The position numbers and the translations under genes are program-made. A stretch of 64,000 bases of DNA from Bhargavaea changchunensis (lineage in GTDB: Bacteria; Bacillota; Bacilli; Bacillales_A; Planococcaceae), in assembly GCF_042665595.1 (NCBI RefSeq), contig NZ_JBHTCT010000007.1:1-64000 (forward strand), read 5' to 3'. How positions within the stretch are numbered: position 1 is the stretch's first letter; every line of letters starts with the position of its first letter. The notes under the pieces were generated by a model. That model was given only the letters and a program-made list of their open reading frames with translations. It made no database searches and was not told the origin of the DNA. Below are positions 42,549 through 50,355 of this stretch, piece after piece.

Positions 42549-42588
42549 CAAACAGGGCCGCCTCCGGGGCGGCCTTGTTTTTTTGGGG
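42549..42588 (+). terminator. terminator after glycerophosphodiesterase
   Basis: AACAGGGCCGCC / GGCGGCCTTGTT stem followed by seven T residues. Confidence 0.8.
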
Positions 42589-42597
42589 GGGCGCCGG

Positions 42598-42763
42598 TCT
42601 CGTCATTCGCTGCTTCGGTTTCGTCATTCACAGGCTTAGTTTCGTCATTCGAGGTCCCGATTTCGTCATTCATGAGGTTTCCGCGGGCGAATGACGAAAC
42701 TTTTCATCTCAATGACGAGATTGAATGGATGAATGACGAAACTTTCCACTCCAATGACGAAAT
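42598..42763. repeat. family-B inverted 21-bp array, copy 1 (4+4 units)
   Basis: Forward words (T)TTCGTCATTC at 42598, 42619, 42640 and 42661, then inverted words GAATGACGAAA at 42689, 42710, 42731 and 42752. Spacing is exactly 21 bases within each half; the 10-base spacers vary. The whole forms a giant interrupted palindrome. Followed by a terminator-like hairpin at 42772-42808. Confidence 0.8.
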
Positions 42764-42771
42764 CATTTTAA

Positions 42772-42808
42772 ATCGGGACTGCCCTCTGGCAGTCCCGCTC
42801 CTTTTTTA
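42772..42808 (+). terminator. terminator-like hairpin of repeat unit 1
   Basis: CGGGACTGCC / GGCAGTCCCG stem and T6 run. A related hairpin ends the second array (43014-43046), so array plus hairpin were duplicated as a 233-base unit. Confidence 0.7.
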
Positions 42809-42830
42809 CCTTGGAAGGGTTGGCGCGTGG

Positions 42831-42996
42831 TTTCGTCATTCGCTGCTTCGGTTTCGTCATTCACAGGCTTAGTTTCGTCATTCGGCGTCCCGGTTTCGTC
42901 ATTCATGAGTTTTCCGGATGCGAATGACGAAACTTTTCATCCCAATGACGAGATTGAATGGATGAATGACGAAACTTTCCACTCTAATGACGAAAT
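42831..42996. repeat. family-B inverted 21-bp array, copy 2 (4+4 units)
   Basis: Forward words at 42831, 42852, 42873 and 42894; inverted words at 42922, 42943, 42964 and 42985. Copy of the array 233 bases upstream. Spacers differ mainly at the centre (for example GGCGTCCCGG versus GAGGTCCCGA). Confidence 0.8.
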
Positions 42997-43013
42997 CATC
43001 ATTACTGAAGAAT

Positions 43014-43120
43014 CGGGGCTGCCCCTCGCAGTCCCGATTTTCTTTCCGCCTAACATTAGGCTAACAGAGCCTATCTTAGCGCAGATAAAAGCTCCTGGCT
43101 GCAGCCGGGAGCTTTTCTAC
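43014..43120. terminator. two terminator hairpins before SDR gene
   Basis: First, CGGGGCTGCC...GCAGTCCCG plus T-rich (43014-43046, the repeat-unit hairpin). Second, AAAAGCTCCTGGCTGCAGCC-type hairpin AAAAGCTCC / GGAGCTTTT (43087-43117), which also serves as the end of the catabolic operon on the minus strand. Confidence 0.65.
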
Positions 43121-43125
43121 CCTCA

Positions 43126-43878
43126 TTATCTCGCCGACCATCCGCCGTCGACGCTGATGATCTGGCCGGTGATGTAGTCGGATGCATCTGATGCAAGCAA
43201 GACGACGGGGCCGGCGAGGTCGTCCAGTTCGCCGAGGCGGCCGAGCATCGTATGGCCGATGAGTTTCCGGGTGCGTTCCTTGTCTTCGAGGAACGATGCG
43301 GTCATCGGGGTCTGGATATAGCCGGGGGCGATGGCGTTGACGTGGATACCGTGTTCGGCGAGTTCTTCCGCCCAGACGCGTGTGAGCTGGTTGATGCCGC
43401 CTTTGCTTGCGGCATAGCTGGTCTGGTTGGGTCCGCCGATCAGGCCGTACACCGAGGAGATGTTGATGATCTTGCCCCGTTTCTGACGGATCATCTGCCG
43501 GGCGGCGGCCTGTCCGGCGAGGAAGATGCCTTTCAGGTTGGTGTCGACGACGCGGTCCCAGTCTTCCTCTTCCACTTCGACAAGGGGCTTCCGGATGTTC
43601 ATGCCCGCGTTGTTGACGAGGATATCAAGTGAACCGAAGTGTTCCACCGTCCGTTCGACTGCCGACTCGATACTGGCGCGGTCGGTGACGTCGGATTGCT
43701 GGGCTTCTGCCCGGACGCCCTCAAACCCCAGCTGTTCTTTTGCCGCAGACAGGGCTTCTTCTCCCCGTCCTGTGATGACGATATTGGCGCCCTGTTTGCC
43801 GAGCGCTTCGGCCATCGCGAGTCCGATTCCCTTGCTGCCTCCGGTGATCAGGGCGGTTTTTCCGGTCAGGTCGAACAT
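43126..43878 (-). CDS. short-chain dehydrogenase/reductase
   Basis: 250 residues, classical SDR: ALITGGSKGIGLAMAEALGK (NAD(P) site), LVNNAGMN, Ser in ISSVYGLIG, YAASKGG (Tyr-Lys), GQIISVDGGW at the C-terminus. Matches the FabG/gluconate-5-dehydrogenase group. Last gene of the acyl-CoA catabolic operon. In the levulinate pathway an SDR (LvaD) reduces the 4-keto acyl-CoA; an analogous role is possible. Confidence 0.87.
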   Translation of the reverse strand: MFDLTGKTALITGGSKGIGLAMAEALGKQGANIVITGRGEEALSAAKEQLGFEGVRAEAQQSDVTDRASIESAVERTVEHFGSLDILVNNAGMNIRKPLVEVEEEDWDRVVDTNLKGIFLAGQAAARQMIRQKRGKIINISSVYGLIGGPNQTSYAASKGGINQLTRVWAEELAEHGIHVNAIAPGYIQTPMTASFLEDKERTRKLIGHTMLGRLGELDDLAGPVVLLASDASDYITGQIISVDGGWSAR

Positions 43879-43895
43879 GTTTTCACCTCCCGATG

Positions 43896-44768
43896 TTACG
43901 TGAGCGATGGCTGTTTTTCTTTTGCCGGCTCGTATTCATAGAAGCCGCGGCCGGTTTTCCTGCCGAGGTGGCCGGCACGGACTTTCTTGCGGAGAATCTG
44001 TGGCACACGGTATTTGGAGTCGCCCGTTTCTTCCAGCAGCGTCTCGCAGACGAACAGCAGCGTATCGAGGCCGATCAGGTCAGCCAATGCGAGCGGTCCG
44101 ATCGGCTGGCTTGTACCGAGCTTCATGGCCTTGTCGATATCTTCTTTTGATGCGAGGCCTTCCTGGTAGACGAACATCGCCTCATTGACCATCGGGACGA
44201 GGATCCGGTTGACGATGAAGAGCGGGGAGTCGACCGTCTGGATCGTCTCTTTCCCGATCGATCCGCAGATATCGCGGACTGCCTTCACCGTTTCTTCGGA
44301 CGTTTCCTCGCCCGTGACGACTTCGACGAGTTTCATGATCGGCGGCGGGTTGAAGAAGTGGGTGCCGATCACTTTGTCCGGCCGTCCTGTTGAGGCTGCG
44401 ATCTCGGTCACGCTCAGTCCCGAAGTGTTGGTTGCAAGCAAGGTCTCTTCCGGACAGATGGCATCCAGCTTCCGGAACACCTCCAGCTTCACTTCCATTT
44501 TTTCCGCGACCGCCTCGACTACGAGCTCCCGGTCTTGGAGCGATTCGATATCGAGCGTGAACGAAATCCGGTTCAGTGTGTCCGCGATATCCTGTTCCGT
44601 CTTGCCCTGTTTGCCGTAGATGCGCTTCAGGCTGTTTTCCATCGTCTGTTTGGCCCGTTCCAGCGCTTCTTCGGACTGGTCACATAAAATGACCTCGTGA
44701 TCATACTGCGCAAACACTTGCGCAATGCCGTTCCCCATCGTTCCTGCTCCGATTACCCCTACTTTCAT
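43896..44768 (-). CDS. 3-hydroxyacyl-CoA (3-hydroxybutyryl-CoA) dehydrogenase
   Basis: 290 residues: GVIGAGTMGNGIAQVFAQYD for NAD, LATNTSGLSVTEIA, catalytic His in IGTHFFNPPPIMKLVEVV, and the C-terminal dimer domain (QPIGPLALADLIGLDTLL). Oxidises L-3-hydroxyacyl-CoA to 3-ketoacyl-CoA. Monofunctional Hbd length. The next step is served by the thiolase at the head of the cluster. Confidence 0.92.
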   Translation of the reverse strand: MKVGVIGAGTMGNGIAQVFAQYDHEVILCDQSEEALERAKQTMENSLKRIYGKQGKTEQDIADTLNRISFTLDIESLQDRELVVEAVAEKMEVKLEVFRKLDAICPEETLLATNTSGLSVTEIAASTGRPDKVIGTHFFNPPPIMKLVEVVTGEETSEETVKAVRDICGSIGKETIQTVDSPLFIVNRILVPMVNEAMFVYQEGLASKEDIDKAMKLGTSQPIGPLALADLIGLDTLLFVCETLLEETGDSKYRVPQILRKKVRAGHLGRKTGRGFYEYEPAKEKQPSLT

Positions 44769-44772
44769 CTCA

Positions 44773-45540
44773 TTACCTCCCCGTAAATTGTGGTTGCCGC
44801 TTTTCTAAAAAGGCTGTGGCCCCTTCCCGCATATCCCCCGACCCGAAGAGCGGGCTGCAGATGTCGGTCTCCAACTGGAGCGCATCATCCAAAGGAAGTG
44901 CTGCCCCTTCATCAATCGCCCGTTTGGCGGCAGATACCGCGAGCGGGCCGTTTTTCGTGATGGTCTCGGCGATTTCCCGGGCTTTGTCCAAGACTTCCCC
45001 GTCTGCAACCACTTCGATGATGCCTCGCCGTTGTGCTTCTTCTGCGTCCATCATGCGGCCAGTGAAGATGAGCTCCTTAGCCGTTCCCGGTCCTGCGATC
45101 CGGGTGAGCCGCTGTGTGCCGCCGTATCCCGGAACGATACCGAGCTTAGCCTCCGGAAGTCCGACTTTTGCCTTGGCCGAAGCCACTCGGATGTCGCAGG
45201 CAAGTGCGAGCTCCAGGCCGCCGCCGAGTGCATAGCCGTTGATTGCGGCAATGACCGGAATCTCCAGTTGCTCGATCCTGCGGAAAATGCCGCTGCCCTT
45301 GCCGAGCAGTGCCGGTGCTGTTTCTTCGTCCAGTCCGAGAAACTCGCTGATCTCCGCACCCGCCACAAACGCCCGGTCGCCGTCTCCTGTGATGATCAAT
45401 GCGCGGACCGTTTCGTCCTCTGCAATTTTGGTGATCGCTTCGTCCAGTTCCCGCAACACGTCCGCGTTCAGCGTGTTCATCGGTGGATTGCTGATCGTGA
45501 GGGTGAACACTGCGCCCTCCTGCTCAATTTGTACCGTCAT
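44773..45540 (-). CDS. enoyl-CoA hydratase/isomerase 1
   Basis: 255 residues, crotonase fold. Oxyanion-hole motif AFVAGAEISEFLGL and INGYALGGGLELALACDIRV, then the catalytic-Glu region GLPEAKLGIVPGYGGTQRLT with both crotonase glutamates (E in GLPEAKLG; E in GGGLELAL). A typical short-chain enoyl-CoA hydratase. Overlaps gene 45537 by four bases and is four bases from Hbd, forming consecutive beta-oxidation steps. Confidence 0.9.
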   Translation of the reverse strand: MTVQIEQEGAVFTLTISNPPMNTLNADVLRELDEAITKIAEDETVRALIITGDGDRAFVAGAEISEFLGLDEETAPALLGKGSGIFRRIEQLEIPVIAAINGYALGGGLELALACDIRVASAKAKVGLPEAKLGIVPGYGGTQRLTRIAGPGTAKELIFTGRMMDAEEAQRRGIIEVVADGEVLDKAREIAETITKNGPLAVSAAKRAIDEGAALPLDDALQLETDICSPLFGSGDMREGATAFLEKRQPQFTGR

Positions 45541-46367
45541 ACGCCTGCTCCTTTCTTTTCTTTGAAAAAGTCCGGCAGCTCACCGGCCCGCATCGGGAAG
45601 TTGGCTTTCCGCTTTTCTTTGAATGAAGCGATCCCTTCCTTTACGTCAGGGGAATCCGAGATCCAATGAAGGAATTTTGATTCGACAAGATGGGATTCTT
45701 CCGGGTGGCTGCTTCCGAGCATCGAATAGAAGAGCTGCCTTGAAAATGCCCTGGATACCGCCGACGTGTTCCCGATCATCTCTTCCGCCAGCTGCACGGC
45801 ACGTGCATATGGATCGGCATCGATGTAGGAGAACAGCCCGCTCTCCTTTTCCTCTTCCGCCCGGAAGATCCGGCCGGTGTATACCCATTCAAGCGCTTTG
45901 GCATGGCCGACGATCCGCGGAAGGAAATAGCCGCTGGCCGCTTCCGGCCCGATGCCCCTCTGGCCGAAGACGAATCCGACTTTGGCGGCAGGTGCCGCAA
46001 TCCGGATGTCCATCGGCAGCGTCATCGTGATGCCGATTCCGACGGCGGCACCGTTGATCGCGGCGATGACCGGCTTGTTGAGCCGATAAACGGCCAGGCT
46101 GACGCGGCCCCCGGTGTCCCGGAAATCCTCGAAGCTTTCGGTTGAGGCGAACACGTCATCTCCCTGCGAAAGGTCCATCCCTGCGCAGAAGGCGCGTCCC
46201 TTGCCGGTCACGATGATCACCTGGACGTCGTCATCCTCGCCCGCCTTCGTGTAAGCATCAATCAGTTCTTCCATCATTTTCTCAGAGAATGTATTCATTG
46301 CTTCGGGCCGGTCGAGGAAAATCGTCCGGATGCCAGCTTTCGTCTCTATGGAAATCGTTTCATACAA
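45537..46367 (-). CDS. enoyl-CoA hydratase/isomerase 2 (crotonase family)
   Basis: 276 residues. Crotonase core: AFCAGMDLSQGDDVFAS, INGAAVGIGITMTLPMDIRI, and GFVFGQRGIGPEAASGYFLP. The GFVFGQRGIGPEA motif with one Glu resembles the PaaG/isomerase-like or dehydrase-like group rather than a canonical hydratase, so double-bond isomerisation is possible. Overlaps both neighbours' ends. Confidence 0.85.
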   Translation of the reverse strand: MYETISIETKAGIRTIFLDRPEAMNTFSEKMMEELIDAYTKAGEDDDVQVIIVTGKGRAFCAGMDLSQGDDVFASTESFEDFRDTGGRVSLAVYRLNKPVIAAINGAAVGIGITMTLPMDIRIAAPAAKVGFVFGQRGIGPEAASGYFLPRIVGHAKALEWVYTGRIFRAEEEKESGLFSYIDADPYARAVQLAEEMIGNTSAVSRAFSRQLFYSMLGSSHPEESHLVESKFLHWISDSPDVKEGIASFKEKRKANFPMRAGELPDFFKEKKGAGV

Positions 46368-47259
46368 GCTGGGTCACTCCCTTCAGCGCGTCTTCATATT
46401 CCTGTTTCAGCTGCCCGATCACGTCCGCCATTGACTGGATTTCCTTGACGGCTGTTACGCCGTGTCCGGCAGACCAGATGTCCCGCCATGCTTTGGCGTC
46501 GGTCATATGCGCGAGGTCCACGTCTTCCCTCGGCTTGAGTGAAGACGGGTCGATGTTGTTTTTCAGCAAACTCGGGATGAGGTAATTGGCATGGACGCCG
46601 CTGAAGGAATCGGTGTAGATGATGTCCTCGGGGCCTGCCTCCACAAGCATTTCCTTGTATTCCAGCGGTGCGCTGCTTTCTGCGGTCGCGATGAAACGTG
46701 TGCCCATATAGGCATAGTCGGCGCCCATCGTCTGTGCGGCAAGGACGTCTTTCCCGGTCGAAATCGCGCCGGCCAGAATCAATGTGCCGTCCCAGAATTC
46801 CCGGACCGCCTGTGTGAAGGCGAACGGGTTCAGATTGCCGGCATGACCTCCCGCGCCGGCGCATACGAGAATCAGTCCGTCCACGCCGGCTTCTGAGGAT
46901 TTCCGTGCGTGCCTGATCGTCGCGACATCCGCGTACACCTTGCCTCCGTAGGATTTCACGGCTTCGACGACACGTCCCGGATGTCCGAGCGAAGCGATGA
47001 CAATCGGCGGTTCGAATTCCCTGACGAGTTCCAGGTCTTCTTCAAATCGCTTGTTAGTCTTATGGGAAATGTAATTCACCGCCCACGGTTCGCCGTTGAT
47101 CAGTTCGGAACTGATTTCCCGGAGCCACTCCTCGCATGCTTCCCGGGTGCGTGCGTTCAGGAGCGGCACTGAGCCGATCAGTCCGTTCCGGGAGGCTTCC
47201 ACGACCATCGCCGGGGTCGAGACGAGAAACATGGGCGATACGATTACCGGAAGATTCAT
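46360..47259 (-). CDS. nitronate monooxygenase-like flavoprotein
   Basis: 299 residues, FMN-binding TIM barrel of the NPD/2-nitropropane-dioxygenase family: VIVSPMFLVSTPAMVVEASR at the start, GAGGHAGNLNPFAF, ILAGAISTGKDVLAAQTMGA, and AYMGTRFIATAESSAP. Besides nitronate oxidation, relatives include enoyl reductase FabK. In an acyl-CoA degradation operon an FMN-dependent double-bond reduction or oxidation is as plausible as nitronate detoxification. Confidence 0.82.
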   Translation of the reverse strand: MNLPVIVSPMFLVSTPAMVVEASRNGLIGSVPLLNARTREACEEWLREISSELINGEPWAVNYISHKTNKRFEEDLELVREFEPPIVIASLGHPGRVVEAVKSYGGKVYADVATIRHARKSSEAGVDGLILVCAGAGGHAGNLNPFAFTQAVREFWDGTLILAGAISTGKDVLAAQTMGADYAYMGTRFIATAESSAPLEYKEMLVEAGPEDIIYTDSFSGVHANYLIPSLLKNNIDPSSLKPREDVDLAHMTDAKAWRDIWSAGHGVTAVKEIQSMADVIGQLKQEYEDALKGVTQLV

Positions 47260-47621
47260 GGGTTTCCTCCTTTGAGTCCGAATTCAAGAGCGACTTTCAC
47301 CTTGCCGTCCGGGCCGATCAGGCTGCCGGCCCCTTCCCCGTCAGCGCCGATCTCCAGTTCCAGTTGGAGCGGCTCATCCGGGTAGACGATATCCTTGAAC
47401 TTGGCGGACAGCCGCCCCGGCTTTTCGCCGAGCGCTTCCGTGATTCTTGACGAACAGATGCCCATCATCAGAAGTCCATGAGCGATGCGGTCACGGTATC
47501 CATGTGCTCTTGCCGCTTCCGGGTCCATATGGATCGGATTCAGGTCACCGCTTGCATGGCCGTAATCCACGACCTGTTCCGCGGTGACGGTGACCGGAAT
47601 CATGAGTTGCTGCATGGTCAT
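47256..47621 (-). CDS. MaoC-type hydratase, hot-dog domain
   Basis: 121 residues, MaoC_dehydratase fold. The R-hydratase motif D-x(4)-H is in YGHASGDLNPIHMDPEAARA, followed by IAHGLLMMGICSSRI. This is the catalytic half; it overlaps the FAS1-like gene (47618) by four bases. Similar two-subunit MaoC enzymes (for example ChsH1-ChsH2) hydrate bulky enoyl-CoAs. Likely acts as a heteromer with its neighbour. Confidence 0.85.
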   Translation of the reverse strand: MTMQQLMIPVTVTAEQVVDYGHASGDLNPIHMDPEAARAHGYRDRIAHGLLMMGICSSRITEALGEKPGRLSAKFKDIVYPDEPLQLELEIGADGEGAGSLIGPDGKVKVALEFGLKGGNP

Positions 47622-48010
47622 TCTGTACGGCTCCCTTCCCTGCAGAAGTAGGTCGCTTTGGCGCGGGCAACCTCATCCGATTCCGAGCGGATGGAAGTTT
47701 CCACTATCAGCACACGCCACTTCTTTTTCTGTTCGTCCCCCGTCACCCGGGAAGTCATCCGGAGGGTCTCCCCCTCCTCGGGTTCGCGAATCGTTTCAAA
47801 GTGCTGTTCCACATGGAGAACATGGGCTTCGCCAAACCCCAGTTCCTCAAGGAAGGTGTACAGATTCCGCTCTCCCTTGTAGAGGGCGGCCGAGTAGATC
47901 GTCGGCGGCAGCCCGGGGCCACTGTATCCGACACTTTCTGAGAATGTCCGGACGAGCTCCGGTTCAAGGACCAGCGGCGTGTAGTCGAATTGGTATCCGA
48001 CAGCGGTCAC
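47618..48010 (-). CDS. FAS1-like dehydratase (MaoC N-terminal type)
   Basis: 130 residues with the hot-dog signatures VRTFSESVGYSGPGLPPTIY and VLHVEQHFETIREPEEGETL. It lacks the D-H hydratase motif, so it is the non-catalytic partner of the MaoC protein encoded just downstream. Four-base overlaps on both sides suggest stoichiometric synthesis. Confidence 0.82.
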   Translation of the reverse strand: MTAVGYQFDYTPLVLEPELVRTFSESVGYSGPGLPPTIYSAALYKGERNLYTFLEELGFGEAHVLHVEQHFETIREPEEGETLRMTSRVTGDEQKKKWRVLIVETSIRSESDEVARAKATYFCREGSRTE

Positions 48011-49038
48011 AGCAGCTTCCCCGCCCGGGCGTCATGGCCCATCTCAATCAGGTTGCGGACCGCCCCGTTCAGTGTGCCGAACCGCTCGTCTTCCACCGTG
48101 CCGTCCGCCCATCGCTTGTAGATCTGCTGGAGGATGACCGCCAGCTTGTAGAAGCCGAACGCGAGGTAGAAGTCGATATGGGTCATGTCGCGGCCGCTCT
48201 TCGTTGCGTATTCTTCCGTGAATTCCCGTCTGGAATAAAATCCGGGCAGGCTCGAGACGGCGTTGATGCCCATGTCCCGGTCCTGGGCGCTTCCCCAGTA
48301 GGCGAGCGCTGATCCGACATCGCTGAGCGGATCGCCGATTGTGGCGAGTTCCCAGTCGAGGACGCCCGTCGTGTTCGACGGATCGTCCGCATCGATGACG
48401 ATGTTATTCAGCTTGAAATCGTTATGGACGATCGTCGTTTCCGGGTTGAGCGGGACGGCCTGTTTGAGCCAGTCCTCGAGTTCCCCGATGCCGCTGATAT
48501 CCTCGGTCTTCGCGGCGTCATAGCGCCGGATCCAGCCGTTCACCTGCCGCTCCATGAATCCTTCCGGCTTGCCCATCTTCTCAAGGCCCGCCTTTTTATA
48601 GTCCACCTGCTGCAGTTCAATCAGCGTGCCGATCAGGTTGCGGGACAGTTTGGGGCCGACCACCTCGGAACTCCCCCAGCGTTCCGGGAAGGTTTCGTCA
48701 ACGACGACACCCTCCTTTTTCTCCATCACGTAAAAATGTTTGTCCATGATCGCTTCGTCTTCATGAAGCAGATACGGCTTCGGCGCGTAGTGGAACAACG
48801 GATTGATCTTCTCGAGCAACGTATATTCCCGCTCCATGTCGTGGGCGCGAGGCGGAAGCGGCCCGCCCGGCGGACGGCGCATGACGCCTTCCCAGTCCCC
48901 CGCCTTCAGGAGATAGGTCATATTCGAATAGCCCTCTGAGAATTTCTCCCAGCGGAGCGGCTCCGCCGGAAGGTCTATCTTGTCCCTCAGCAGCTGCTCC
49001 AGCGGTTCCCAGTTGATATAAAACGTTTGGACGGTCAT
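48007..49038 (-). CDS. APH-type kinase, ACAD10/11 N-terminal-like
   Basis: 343 residues of the aminoglycoside-phosphotransferase (choline-kinase-like) fold. N-lobe: FSEGYSNMTYLLKAGDWEGV, RRPPGGPLPPRAHDMEREY. Brenner motif HNDFKLNNIV (catalytic Asp) and DWELATIGDPLSDVGSALAYW (metal Asp). The RPPGGPLP...AHDMEREY and DWEL(A/S)TIGDP features match the kinase domain of human ACAD11 and bacterial LvaA, which phosphorylate 4-hydroxyacyl-CoA. The partner ACAD11-type dehydrogenase is at 54074. 4-Hydroxyacyl-CoA kinase activity is inference from these families. Confidence 0.85.
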   Translation of the reverse strand: MTVQTFYINWEPLEQLLRDKIDLPAEPLRWEKFSEGYSNMTYLLKAGDWEGVMRRPPGGPLPPRAHDMEREYTLLEKINPLFHYAPKPYLLHEDEAIMDKHFYVMEKKEGVVVDETFPERWGSSEVVGPKLSRNLIGTLIELQQVDYKKAGLEKMGKPEGFMERQVNGWIRRYDAAKTEDISGIGELEDWLKQAVPLNPETTIVHNDFKLNNIVIDADDPSNTTGVLDWELATIGDPLSDVGSALAYWGSAQDRDMGINAVSSLPGFYSRREFTEEYATKSGRDMTHIDFYLAFGFYKLAVILQQIYKRWADGTVEDERFGTLNGAVRNLIEMGHDARAGKLL

Positions 49039-49778
49039 GGAAACACCCCTTCTTGTAATTTCACGATCCCTCTGTCCTCTGCCGAATACCGTGCAATCAC
49101 CGGGACCCGGTCCTTATGGCTGATCACGTATTCAGCCGCATCGGGAAAGCCTTTCGCCTCAAGCAGATGGAAGGTCTCGACATCCAGGAGATCCCGGTGA
49201 TCCGCGTTCGCCGACTCAGCATAAAGGCGGTGCGCGATCACGGCCGCATCGGACAGCTGATAGTCGCCCAGCTTCAGCAGCTCATCGATCAGATGGCCTC
49301 CGCCGACCATGTCCTCCACCGAAAGCCTTCCGGCATTGCCCGCGGCGACGATGACGATCGATTCGCTTTCCGTCTGTTCGGCGATGTAGGCGGCGAGCGA
49401 GCGCCCGTTCAGCAAGGATCCGATCAGGAGCTCCTTTGCCCCTTTCGCCTTCTCTAGTGCCCTCGTGCCGTTTGTTGAACAGAAAACAGCCCGTTCGCCA
49501 TTCTCGGCAAGACCGATCTGCTGGGGATCCGGATAAAGAAAGTCCTCGATCGGATCACCGTCAGATTCACCGACCATGACAGCGGGCGAATGGGCGGAAG
49601 CACGGAATGCCCGTGCCGCCGCCTCATTCTCCACCGCCGTGACCGGCCCGTATTTCTTTTCAAGCAAAAACAGGATCGTGGAAGTGGCCAGGAACACATC
49701 GTAGACTACTGCCACGCAATCTTTGAGTTTTTCGGGTTCAATGGATTCCTTTAGCGGAACCACATGTATTTTTCTCAT
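49035..49778 (-). CDS. ComB-family 2-phosphosulfolactate phosphatase-like
   Basis: 247 residues from the ATG at 49778 (GAGG six bases upstream; another ATG at 49790 overlaps the dctQ stop). ComB hydrolyses 2-phosphosulfolactate in coenzyme M synthesis, Mg2+-dependently. Conserved features include CVAVVYDVFLATSTILFLLE, RAVFCSTNGTRAL, IVAAGNAGRLSVEDMVGGGH, and Asp-rich VMVGESDGDPIEDF. Coenzyme M synthesis is unlikely in this organism, so this is probably a phosphatase of another phospho-acid, perhaps in the same pathway as the kinase beside it (inference). Confidence 0.82.
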   Translation of the reverse strand: MRKIHVVPLKESIEPEKLKDCVAVVYDVFLATSTILFLLEKKYGPVTAVENEAAARAFRASAHSPAVMVGESDGDPIEDFLYPDPQQIGLAENGERAVFCSTNGTRALEKAKGAKELLIGSLLNGRSLAAYIAEQTESESIVIVAAGNAGRLSVEDMVGGGHLIDELLKLGDYQLSDAAVIAHRLYAESANADHRDLLDVETFHLLEAKGFPDAAEYVISHKDRVPVIARYSAEDRGIVKLQEGVFP

Positions 49779-49786
49779 GGAATTCC

Positions 49787-50350
49787 TCATTTCACGGCCT
49801 GATTGATGATCTGCTCTTCCTCCGACGGATTGTATTCCACGACGAAGGTCGGATCTTTCTCGATCAGGTTTTTAATGAACAGGAAGATGTTTTCAACGAC
49901 GATCAGCGCAAATGCAACCGGAATTGTGAAGAACACCGGCCATAGCTGGTACAGCGTCCCGGCTGCCGGGAAGGACGTGTTCCGCTCCATCCCGTCCATC
50001 GCGTAGCCCCAGCTGAACTGGACGACCAGGATGAGGATGAAAATCTCGATTGCGATGAGGAACAGGATGAGGATCCGCTTTACCGCGGGCGAGAACTTCG
50101 CAAACAGCAGCTCCATCTTCGGAAGCACGCCGGACGCATACACATAGGCCAGGCCCGGGAACACGACAAGCGGCATCATATAGTTCTGGATGATCTCAAA
50201 GCCACCCCGAACGGAACTGGAAAACAGGTTCCTCATCACCACGTCGTACGTAATAAAGAACATCATGATCAGCGCGACCACGGCACTGATGACGAGGCCG
50301 ATTTTCTTCAGAACACCGAAGTAACCGTATAGTTTATAGAAAGTCGTCAT
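49787..50350 (-). CDS. dctQ: TRAP transporter small permease (DctQ)
   Basis: 187 residues from the ATG at 50350 (GGGGTGAG upstream; an in-frame start further out is rejected). Four membrane segments, DctQ topology (VISAVVALIMMFFITYDVVM, RNLFSSSVRGGFEIIQNYMM). Partner of the 12-TM permease and the solute-binding protein. Located between the large permease and the ComB gene. Confidence 0.85.
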   Translation of the reverse strand: MTTFYKLYGYFGVLKKIGLVISAVVALIMMFFITYDVVMRNLFSSSVRGGFEIIQNYMMPLVVFPGLAYVYASGVLPKMELLFAKFSPAVKRILILFLIAIEIFILILVVQFSWGYAMDGMERNTSFPAAGTLYQLWPVFFTIPVAFALIVVENIFLFIKNLIEKDPTFVVEYNPSEEEQIINQAVK

Positions 50351-50355
50351 TCCGC

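Noticed and set aside
42672..42872. Repeat-encoded protein across family-B arrays
   Set aside because: The heptad-like frame comes from the 21-bp phase; it has no RBS, and the frame changes between copies and strands.
42598..42996. CRISPR array
   Set aside because: The repeated word is only 11 bp, spacers are 10 bp, the second half is inverted, and no cas gene is present.
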